A stretch of 64,000 bases of DNA from Hydractinia symbiolongicarpus (Eukaryota > Cnidaria > Hydrozoa > Anthoathecata > Hydractiniidae): assembly GCF_029227915.1 (NCBI RefSeq), contig NC_079888.1, forward strand, positions 11,393,001 to 11,457,000, read 5' to 3'. Below the pieces are notes generated by a model, which was not told the DNA's origin, did no database searches, and saw nothing but the letters and a program-made list of their open reading frames with translations. This document shows positions 42,101 through 54,100 of this stretch, piece after piece. Made by a program: the position numbers and the translations under genes. Position 1 is the first letter of the stretch, and the number at the start of each line of letters is the position of its first letter.

Positions 42101-45100
42101 CTCAATTCATTTATCTAGCGAATCCATACTTATCAGAAATTACAAAAAGCTGCAGACCAAGTCAAAGCTATCTTTCCTTGTTGTGTCTCTGTGCAAAGAC
42201 TAATCAAACTTTGTTTGAACTACTAACCTTATTTGACATTCATTTTAAGATGATGTTATATAATTCCAACCATTTGTTGTACTTTGTGACGTATTACATG
42301 AGCTGTTGTTACCTAACCTGACACCAACTTAACTTACCCAGCTCATATGAACAACGTAAAAACCTTTTCAATTTGTTTCATTTCTTCACAGTTTTATTTG
42401 AATGATATTTTCATTAGAACAGTGTTCTTAAAAATAACCACCTCGTTCCCAGAGCGTAGAGTACGCAGGAAAAAATTGGGATAACAGAGACTAAGGGAAT
42501 TTGACTTATCGAGTGAAAAAAGTGACACTTTCGTGTAAAAAATTTTTAAAAATTTGATTTTCTTCCGCTGTATAGTAGAAAATAGAAAAAATAACATGTG
42601 CTTAAATGCCAAATGGAATCCGCTCGCTTAGCTCCGCAATAATACGTGCTTAAAATGCCAAATTGGCTCCCATCTGCTTGCTTTGCTTAGCTCCGCAATA
42701 ATTATGTATAAACTGGGGATAACCTCATTAAAAAACCGGCCCGACTCACCACATGTAAAAAGCTTCTTCAGCATGTTTAACCGATGTTAAAAAGTAATGT
42801 CCTTTTTAACATCTGATGCATGAGATTTTTCAGTGAGTTCTCATTAAAAACAGATATTGTCTTCAAGCAAAATATTTGTTGTGTTTTAGGTTTCGTATGA
42901 TCACTGAGAAGAAACAAGGAGTAATATCTTGTCACCAAAATCCAGCCAATGGACAACTTGTATTTTCGTCAAAATTACCCGAAAATACAAGGATATCGCT
43001 AGGGCTTAAAAACTTAATCACACCCATTTTAAAAGGATTACTTGAAACGAATCCTGAATATATGATCACTCATGACGATTTTTTTCAGAAGATCAAAGAT
43101 ATCATTGATATGAAGGTAGGATGTATGTAAAAATTTTGCCAGAAACAATCATGTTCACTTTGTGTCTGCTGGACTTATTTGTTAATCCGCATATTATTTT
43201 GTTTTGATTGTACAGTTTTATTGAACATAATTTTGTTATGCCACATCTTCATGATATATAAACCGTTATTTGCCAGTCAATACCAGAGCTAAACATTATT
43301 ACCAGTAATTAGAACAGTATAGCCGTTACAACGGAATTTCCGATGTTAATAAACTGTTACTACAGTCGCATGTATTGTACTACGTCAAAATAACTAAATC
43401 TAGTTTAATGAAAATATGTGTTAGTCCATTAGTAACTAGAAAGCATTGAAATGTAGCTTTTATTGGAATGGTATTTTACTACATAATTTTTTACTTTAGG
43501 TATTTTATGTGTTTTCCACAAAAACAAGTTCAATGCATTGCATCTATTTGCGGCAAGAAGACAAGTAAGCCTGCAACATCTTTCCTTTTATTGTTCATCT
43601 TAACTCCTATTGAACCTAATCATTAACATCTGTTTGAATCCTAAAGGACTCGTTCTATCGTTAAGCAAATTGGACAGACAGATAGTTGTCTAGTTATGAT
43701 TTTTATGCAAGTAAGGAACTCTATATTTTGAACGAATACCATTGAGTAATAATATGTAAATAAGCAATTCTTATTTTTGTTATGTATTTCCATATATTTT
43801 GTAAAATCATCGTTGGGTCTGCTCAATCCAGGAAATCAAAAAATCTAAACAAAGTTATATACTTATTAAATGTCTGAACGTTTCGAGTTACCGGTTTGCT
43901 CACCATGTTCTTTTATATACTGGTTTTTAGTTTTACAGCCATTGATATTCAATGTGTCTTATTTTTCACTAAGTATTTCGAATTTACAAGACGTGTTGGC
44001 ATCACAAGTTGGGATAAATGCTTCTGAGCAGGAACTGTATCATAACAATATGGAGTTCCAACCAGACCTTATGGCGCCTGTTTTGCACTATCCAGACATT
44101 ACAGTAAGTTTCTACTATTGTTTTGTTTTTATGGCAATTTTTTAATCTTTGTTTGTCAGCGTTTTATACTTCTTTTTTAAATAAATCCAACAGATAGTTG
44201 CCTTATTCATTATTGCAAAATGCTAATAGGGAATTCCATTAAATAGAGGAATTTGTTTCGGTGATTTTCTTCTTTTATTTTCGTAAGGTTTTTTTATAAG
44301 CTGTGTCAAAAAGTATTCTACTATCAGTGTTCATGTTGAATCTCTAGGTTGACAATCCACTCATAAAAAGTATTTTACTATCAGTGTTCATGTTGAATCT
44401 GTAGATTGACAATCCACTCATAAAAAGTATTTTACTATCAGTGTTCATGTTGAATCTCTAGGTTGACAATCCACTCATAAAAAGTATTTTACTATCAGTG
44501 TTCATGTTGAATCTCTAGGTTGACAATCCACTCATAAAAAGTATTTTACTATCAGTGTTCATGTTGAATCTGTAGATTGACAATCCACTCATAAAAAGTA
44601 TTTTACTATCAGTGTTCATGTTGAATCTGTAGATTGACAATCCACTCATAAAAAGTATTTTACTATCAGTGTTCATGTTGAATCTCTAGGTTGACAATCC
44701 ACTCATAAAACGTATTTTACTATCAGTGTTCATGTTGAATCTGTAGATTGACAATCCACTCATAAAAAGTATTTTACTATCAGTGTTCATGTTGAATCTG
44801 TAGATTGACAATCCACTCATAAAAAGTATTTTACTATCAGTGTTCATGTTGAATCTGTAGATTGACAATCCACTCATAAAAAGTATTTTACTATCAGTGT
44901 TCATGTTGAATCTGTAGATTGACAATCCACTCATAAAAAGTATTTTACTATCAGTGTTCATGTTGAATCTCTAGGGTTGACAATCCACTCATAAAAAGTA
45001 TTTTACTATCAGTGTTCATGTTGAATCTCTAGGTTGACAATCCACTCATAAAAAGTATTTTACTATCAGTGTTCATGTTGAATTTCTAGGTTGACAATCC

Positions 45101-48100
45101 ACTCATAAAAAGTATTTTACTATCAGTGTTCATGTTGAATCTGTAGATTGACAATCAACTCATAAAAAGTATTTTACTATCAGTGTTTATGTTGAATCTC
45201 TAGGTTGACAATCCACTCATAAAAAGTATTTTACTATCAGTGTTCATGTTGAATCTCTAGGTTGACAATCCACTCATAAAAAGTATTTTACTATCAGTGT
45301 TCATGTTGAATCTCTAGGTTGACAATCCACTCATAAAAAGTATTTTACTATCAGTGTTCATGTTGAATCTCTAGGTTGACAATCCACTCATAAAAAGTAT
45401 TTTACTATCAGTGTTCATGTTGAATCTGTAGATTGACAATCCACTCATAAAAAGTATTTTACTATCAGTGTTCATGTTGAATCTCTAGGTTGACAATCCA
45501 CTCATAAAAAGTATTTTACTATCAGTGTTTATGTTGAATCTGTAGATTGACAATCCACTCATAAAAAGTATTTTACTATCAGTGTTCATGTTGAATCTTT
45601 AGATTGACAATCCACTCATATTAATTACAAGTGAAACAACACCATCTCAAAATTTGCAAGAAAAGAAATTCGGTATGTTATTGTCAAAAATTCAATTTTC
45701 ATGTACAAATCAGAAAATTACGATGCGATGCGAAAATATTGTCCTTTTTCTGCGTTGCTAATTGGAAGTCTAATTAGAAGTCACAAAAGTATAACAATTT
45801 TATTTTGCGTTTAAATTTTGTGTTTTTAGCTAGCCTGTCACATCTTGTCAACACGTCAATCAATCCACAAGACGACGCAAACATAGCGAAGGTATAACTT
45901 TGTATAAAAGCAATTACACTGGATGGCTTAAGTAATTAAACTAAGCATTGAAATCGTATGTGGTTTCCATCAATGACCTTCAAACTTCCGAAAAAACAGT
46001 TTAGGTAACTAGTTCCAGTCCTTTTTTCCAGAATGGGCAACATTTTCAAACTACACAATATTTGAAAATGTTTAATCCAAGGTGAGTACTTCACAAAAAA
46101 AGAAAAAAATCCATGTGATCTAGTCATGCCAGCTAGATATCATTGCTCAAAACAACCTTAAAATTACAAAAAAATGTTACGAAAATGTCATAATTTTGGC
46201 ATATAGAGCCTTACAAGAAATGCCATATCTTTATTTATAGTTGTTACTAGGAAATGTGTAGCCCCTCTTTTTTTGCAGAAAGAAAAAACCATCGTATATA
46301 AAGGTAGGATAAAGGCTATTGCTCAAAACTACCCTAAGTTTACAAATGAATTGTTACAGACAAACTCTAATTTTTCCTTCTAGAGCTTCAAAAGAAAGGT
46401 TGTATTTTTATTCATAGATGTTGACAAGAAGTGTGTAACCTAAATAGAAAGAACTTTTTGCATTTAATGATCTATACCTAGGCTATAGGCTATTGCTTGA
46501 AAGAACTTCTGCTGAGGAAATATAGGATGCTTCGAAATCAAACAATTAATAACAAGGATTTAGCAGTAAAAGATTTAGATCATAAAGCTTGGAGAACAAT
46601 TAAATTACCTATTTTAGAAAAAAGTATTTTGAAGTATCTGCGAAGCCATTGCATTGTTGATAATGTGAAATCATTGCATTGGTGATAATAATAATAGAAT
46701 GTCTAATAGAATGCAAATAGAATTTACAGAAAAAAGATGACAACGGCTTTGATGATGAAATGCTTGCTACAGCTCAGAATCAGGTCATCCAGCAAACATC
46801 AAAAGAAGTACTTCTTAAACTTGAAAATACATATCAAGTTGATGAATGGATAACTTTGCGCTTTGGGAATACTTGGTTTCCGGCTCAAGTTGTAGAGGTA
46901 CCGTGGTTTTGATGATAAGCTAATGGCCCATTGATTAAAATCCAATGATTCACCATGATTTTTCTAATTTTTTTTTACCTTTTCTTTTTTACCTTTCCTA
47001 TTGTACCTTTGATTTAATTTTAGGCAGATGATGAGGGTATTGTAGCAAGTTGTATGCATTATGCCATGGGCGATGGAAACAATGCATTTATTTTTCCAAA
47101 TCCAAAAGATCAAGGGTTCTACGATCTTGATGATATTATTTGCAAAATTTCAGCACCAACTCCAAAGAATAATAGATATTTTTGGTTAACCTCTGAAGAT
47201 TTCAAAAACGCTAGCACAGGATTTATTAATTAGTTTATCTTACATTATCTTATTACTTTTTTGTTGTTTCAAATTTATGTTGTTTTTTGATGGTTTACAA
47301 AATATAATATAATTTGTAAGTAAACAATTATATTGTATTGACTTGGTTATTATTGCAGTGATAACACCTGAAGCTTACTAACTGTTTTTAAGGAGTGTAA
47401 AGAAATAGCTTATAGCCTAGGTATAGATCATTGAATGCAAAAAGTTATTTCTACTTTATCTTAGGTTACACACTTTTGCTATGAATGGAGATTTCTTTTA
47501 AAGCTCTTGAAGGAAAAGTTAGAGCTTGTCTGTAACAATTCCTTTGTAAACTTAGGGTAGTTTTGAGCAATAGTCTTTATCCCACCTTTATATACGATGG
47601 TTTTTTTCTTTCTGCAAAAAAAGAGGGGCTACACATTTCCTAGTAACAACTATAAATAAAGATATGGCATTTCTTGTAAGGCTCTATATGCCAAAATTAT
47701 GACATTTTCGTAACATTTTTTTGTAATTTTAAGGTTGTTTTGAGCAATGATATCTAGCTAGCATGACTATAGATCACATGGATTTTTTTCTTTTTTTGTG
47801 AAGTACTCACCTTGGATTAAACATTTTCAAATATTGTGTAGTTTGAAAATGTTGCCCATTCTGGAAAAAAGGACTGGAACTAGTTACCTAAACTGTTTTT
47901 TCGAAAGTTTGAAGGTCATTGATGGAAACCACATACGATTTCAATGCTTAGTTTAATGTTTTCTTTGTACAAAAGTAAGCACTTTACCCAATGCCATTCA
48001 GATTCCCACATTGCTGTATAAGGTGTAACCAAATTTGGGCCTCAAAAGCAGGGAAAATTGGTCAATTTTTAGGAAAAAAGGTCCGAGAGGTGGTTTTGAG

Positions 48101-51100
48101 CTATAATTTTTAGCTAAATGTGAAAAAAATTCTGCAAAACTGGTACACGATCCATAGAACTTATGGACTACAACAGAATCCATATGAAATCAAAGTGACT
48201 GCTAACTAATTTTATAATTTATATAATTTCAAACATAGAACCCAGAAATTCCTTAAAAATGGCCCAAAAAGGCCCAAAAATAGCAAATATTTAATGGGCC
48301 ATAAAATCTTAACCGATAACCGAAATCGAACAAAATTTTCAAAAAATATCTAAAACCATAGTAACTTTAACATAAGTAAAAATCTAGTAATTTTGGAAAC
48401 CTTACTTCCTCTGAGTGCCTGACTGTTACAGAAAATGGCTCTTAAGTAATAGCGTTTTAGTTGACTCAGTGAAACTGATTTTAAGAAGGGTACCTGGATG
48501 GAATGGATTGATCTGCAAATTTGTTTTGTAAGAGACAACTAAAGAAAAAATGTGAAGCTGTTAACAGAGTTTTAAACAAGTAAAAATAATCTAGGCTCTC
48601 TACGAATATCAAGATTTTTATTAAAGCAAGCAACTTTAGGAAAAATATACTTTGAGTGGATAAAATCTCGCATGGATTAAATTTCGCGGTTTTCGCGGTT
48701 TTTGCAAAATTAAATCTACGCAAAATTGAATTTTGAAAAACTTATTTTTTTAAGTTTTTCTAAAGGGTAAAGTGAAACAGACGTAATTTTTAATCATTTT
48801 TTTACAATATTCTTTCTCTTTTTACATGATGACACGATAAGGACTAAAAATCAATTTTTAATCCATTTCTATTATGTTATTATAATATTAAATGTACTTT
48901 TCACAATTTACTTTTCAAAATTTTAATATCTTACAACGTGGCTCTTTCAATTGTGGGATATTAGCGGATTTCTGGCTTTTTCTCTTCGTTTTGTTGATAC
49001 TTCCCATTTCTGGCGGCGTTTGCTGTTGATTTCGAGGCCAGTATGAAGGTAGTCACATGTCGTTGGAGTGCATTTGGAATTTTAGGCGCCGTAAAAGAAG
49101 GGGCTAGAAATCTGCCTATGTTAGATCTATTTTCTGATCCTCTTGAAACCAGTGTTGAAGACATGCTTACCGTCAATTCATTCCCAGAACCCGACCACAT
49201 CGGTGTTATTGAAATAAACATTGATTATCACAGTGAGTTTGAATACCAGGACGAAGATGACGAAGACAGTGAAGATGAGAATGAGGAAGAAACTAATGAA
49301 GTTAAAAACAAGGGAAAAGACAGAAATGTTTTTGATTTTCTCATAAGTAAATGTTAAATATTACATAAATATTTGTTTTGAGACGATAAAGTAGAGCATC
49401 TCCAAATGATGTTAAAAATTTTTTTTTTTTTAAATTACATTATTTCGCTTGTCTGCGTAATTAAGTCCACGCGAAATTTTATCCACTTAAGGTATTGTCT
49501 TTGTTCGTATCAATAAATAATTTAAAATTGCCAGGTTTTTCTCAATGTTGATCTAACAATATTTATAAAAATTATTTCAAATAGCCTCAACATGGAATTG
49601 TAGTGTTGGAATTAAAGGTATTTTTATCGTTTAGGTGTATGCAAATTTAGGGTTTTCGTTGCTACGTCAAGCTGAACTTCTCGTCACTGCACGAAAAGCT
49701 ATCCATCAAACACACGAAACATTTGAGTAAGAACCACGTGCAATTATTTCTGTCTGTTTCTATTTTTTTATAACGTATCACAACCGTAAAAATATTACAT
49801 GCTAAGAATTTGTGTTGCAAGTGCAAATTATTAAAGCCAAGTTAAATCTCGTAGCGTTCAATATTTTCAAACAAGCAAAATTTTTGTTAAAAGGAACCTG
49901 AGGTATAAAATGATGTTGGACATATATTATAGAGCTTAAAAGTCGGTTAACATTTTTTTTAAATTTTTTTAGGTTTTTAAAAAATTTAAAGAAACTAGTT
50001 AGCCAACTTTTTAAGCTCTGTAAGATAAGTCCAACATCATTATATACCTCGGGTTCCATTTAAGATTTTTTTTTTATTGTACCACTATCATATAAAAATA
50101 GACTACTTCGTAAGATTTTGCGATAATTTATTTCATACAAACTACTACCAATTTTAGATGACTTTGTTATTTTTTTTTTGTTTTATTTGTTCTTGTTTTT
50201 TTTTCATATTTTTTTAAATTTAATTTTCTCTGTTTAGATTTGTTCTTGAGAGATTATTTCAAAATACAGAAGAATATGCAAGACACCTTCAAATGAGAGT
50301 AACTGATAAATATAGAAGCCTAATAAGGTACAGATTTTTGTTGTTGTTGTTGTTTGCTGTTGTTTGTTGCTTGTTGTTTGCTGTTGTTGTTATTGTTATT
50401 GTTGTTTGTTGTTATTTGTTGTTTGTTGTTGTTGTTTGCTGTTGTTTGTTGCTTGTTGTTTGTTGTTATTTGTTATTGTTATTGTTGTTGCTGTTGTTGT
50501 TATTGTTGTTGTTGTTTGTTGTTATTTGTTGTTTGTTGTTGATTTAACTTAGGGTTTAAAACCCCTGAAATGAAGGCAGACTTTTCACTTTAGTTTTGCG
50601 TCTTTACTGGAAAAGTTTCATGGCACGGGTGAAAACAAATCGCGTAAGTTTTCTTTTTATATATCTATGTTATATCTTTTAAATAAATTCCAACATTTGC
50701 TGCTGTCGTTTCAATGATGAGAAGAAAAATAGTTATTTTACACTCGTCATTTCTAAGAGGAGTATATCTGCTTACTCAGATTTTCTCTTATTCTGGAATT
50801 AAAAATGCATTTTATTTTTTTAACTAAATTTTAAGTTCCTAGTCTAGTTAAAGTAGGGCGAATAAAGAGAGTTCTACACTTTTCTCATCTTTTTTATTCC
50901 ATTTTGTACTTATACCTTTTGTATGTTTGCATTTACTTTTTTAATATACCTAGGTTCTACTTAAAACAGGTGTTCTCTTGTTTTTTTAGCACCTCCAGAA
51001 TGTCGAGAGAAGGTATGTTATTTTGTGCTTTTTCTCAAATCGAGTACTATATTCCACCAACAAATCGAGTACTATATTCCACCAACAAATCGAGTACTAT

Positions 51101-54100
51101 ATTCCACCAACAAATCGAGTACTATATTCCACCAACAAATCGAGTACTATATTCCACCAACAAATCGAGTACTATATTCCACCAACAAATCGACTACTAT
51201 ATTCCACCAACAAATCCTACGTGTTTATTAAAAAAAAAATTGTGTATGTACATACTTTAGGGATAATTTTGGACCGTGTAACTACCAAAGGTTAATGCTG
51301 TTAAAAATATGACTCGTTTTTCCTACAGATCATGATGCATGTTTTTATAGCCACTGATTATATATAAAGAAATTTTTATTTGATTTGCAGCATGTCTTTG
51401 TTATATTTACCGATGGCGTAACGCGTATTCATATTGGACTCTTTATTAACTTCCTTATTCTTATTAGTATAATGACGTCATTAAATGTTTATCAGAACTT
51501 GAAAAAGAATTTTTTGATGTGATGAAGAAAAAAATGTTAAGAGAGGAGTGGGTTTCAGATGCTGATTTTTTAAAGACGCAACCATGGTGAGTTAGCTTTG
51601 TATTTTTACTTGGTTATGGTAAAATATAAATCCTGAAGTCGGTGTCTAACATGGAATAAGATGCTAGGGGTTAATATTTGAGGTTTCAAAGCTCATCGAA
51701 TAACCCTTTCTCGACCAGCATTTGCAAACACTGCTTTTCAATAATTTTGACAAAATAACTTTAAAATTTGTTGAATGATGTTAGAGTGGTAGTAAAACGT
51801 TGATTTTGTCATAGCTTTCTTTCTCACAAAAATATCAGTACGGCCAAAAAAAAACATGTTACCATGGATAGCACTACGTTAGGCTAAAATAAAAGTTTTC
51901 TCATTAAACTTGACAAAGTGAGCAAAAGATTTTCTCATTAAACTTGACAAAGTGAGCAAAAGATTTTCTCATAAAACTTGACAAAGTGAGCATTATTATA
52001 TAAGGGTTGCGGAGCAGAAATGAGTTCGCTATGTTCGCAAGCGAAAAATTGCAAATTATTATCTACGTAGAAACCAGGCCTAAAATGGGAGCAATTTTGA
52101 TTCCATGTGGCGTTGCGGAAAACGAAGAAGTTCTGAGGACGAGATTGAGTGGAGAGAATCTCAAAAATTATCCTTCGCGTCTGGTACAAAGCGTTTGTAG
52201 CAAAGATAATCTGTCATCAAACTCAGATTTTCAAAGAAGTTTACGAAAACATGACAAAAGAAAATACCCCAATTTTTTCGAATCACTTTTGATTTTCCGT
52301 AATAAGATGTAATTTTTCTGTCATTTTTTCTGTTTGTTTAAAAAACCCACGTGTGACGGGTAATAAGAATTGAAAAAACTCTAATTCAATTATGCTGCAT
52401 CGGGCGTACAGTAATTTTCATACAATAAACCTAAGAATTGTTGCATTCAGAGCACATAAGATAATTAATATACATATATCATAGTGAGGAGAAAAGTCCG
52501 GCTTGTTCATCCCAATACGTTTTGAAGAAAAAGATTAACATGTTATCATTTATTCATATCCGCAAAGTTAAAAAACTTATCTCATCGAAAAAATAATACG
52601 CGCTTAAATGCCAAATGGGCTATGCTTCGCTCCGCAAAAAGAAGCAAGTCGAGTATATAATGACAGATTTTCTTTATAGTGAACAAGAAATAAAAAAATC
52701 ATTGTTTCAATCATTTCTGTATTGGAAAGAATTTTACCTAGCCGACTAACTTATTGATGTGTTTCACACCTGTTATCCTTTGGATATAAACTGACAAAAC
52801 GTTGCGCCCTTAACATGGATAAGCGTAACATGTCATATAGCATCTCTCCTACAACCTAAGCAAGATGCTACTCCCGGTTTAAAATTTGTTCCCATTTAAT
52901 ATGTTGCTACGCGAATGCGGTAAAAATATATGCTAGCTAAGTATTAAATTAAACCCCTACAACTCGAATCTCTCCTTAACTCGAACGATTTCCCTGACAT
53001 GGTGGGAATTTCCTCTAAACGCTCTATTACTCGAACCCTATAACTCGAATCTCTCCTTAACTCGAATTTTTTTTTTTTTTTGGTCTCCTCGGGTATTTCC
53101 TCTCTATAACTTAAACGTCCCAACATGTATCTAGAACTTTATACGACACAAGCAGTTTTTTTGCATTGTTTTGGCTATGTAAACGTAAATAGAGTCTTAA
53201 CTGATTCGAGTGTTTCATATCTACATATCATACAAGAAAGCAAACTCTAATTCGGATTTCTTTTCTTCCCAAGAAAAAATCGTCGAGATAAAATATTTTG
53301 TATTTTTATTTTTTCAGTCCGTTCTTAGCCTACAAGGACTAGATTTTACCCTGTACAAAGAAAAAATTTCGTCCCCATTCCATATAAGAGAGAAATAATC
53401 ACGCTTAATGGGCCATTTATAAAAAAATTTATACAAAAACTTGGAAAAACTCCCAACTCTCTATTATCCGAACCTCTCTATAACTCGAATGGTTTCCGAT
53501 TCCCCGTGGCTGTTTGAGTTATAGAGAGTCCGCTGTATGCTGTATGTAGTACTCTGTTAACGCTGTGCTTTACAGGATTTAGTAAGTATTAAGTATACTT
53601 AATATTTCGCCAAATATTAAAAAGAAATCATTATTTTGTTCTCATTAACATTTGAAGTTATGTCAAATCTACAACCTACAACCTTATTTAACGAAAATTT
53701 TATTCTGGTAATTAAAGTTTTTAATAAAAGTAATTTGTGTCCCTAGAATACACCATTGGCTTCCTAAGTCATGAATTGTTAGATTCAATCGAAAGATTTT
53801 TACACTTTTTTTACACTTAATTTCTTTCTTTTTGCTTTCAGGCTCGAATCGATATCTGCGGATGCGAAAGTAATTGAAAAAACATATGAAAGATTCTATA
53901 AGGATAAATTTAGACGAAGCAGTAAGTCCAAACCAAGGATTCTTTAGAGCTTTAGTAAAAAACCTTTAATAATTTAGATGTTAGGTGTAAAATAGGCTTT
54001 AAAGAAGTGATAGTGGGTTATTACTTGAAAATCCTCTACGTAGCCGCTCTACTACTTTTTGATTTGTTTATAGATGCAACAATACTGGATGATCTTGTTC

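Noticed and set aside
43974-43989. Alternative acceptor for TBK1 exon 10 at the AAG just before ACGTGTTGG
   Set aside because: It puts the following sequence out of frame; the acceptor ending at 43973 keeps the frame.
44348-45602. CRISPR-like or protein-coding repeat (19-residue minus-strand repeat peptide)
   Set aside because: A 57-bp unit is a multiple of three, so open frames arise automatically; there are no spacers. The meaningful reading is the plus-strand splice site.
45603-45632. Exon 11 starting after ATTACAAG
   Set aside because: It begins with TGA in the required phase; the acceptor at the end of the minisatellite gives an open frame and joins correctly to exon 12.
50293-50552. 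Leu/Val/Cys-rich small proteins
   Set aside because: Three frames of a GTT microsatellite in a TBK1 intron; only 50238-50327 is exon.
51023-51295. Repeat proteins rich in Tyr, Ser and Pro
   Set aside because: All frames of the 25-bp array; the exon ends at 51012.
52007-52312. 101-residue ORF near the left end of a MITE
   Set aside because: No domain recognised and the related copy at 41138 does not preserve it.
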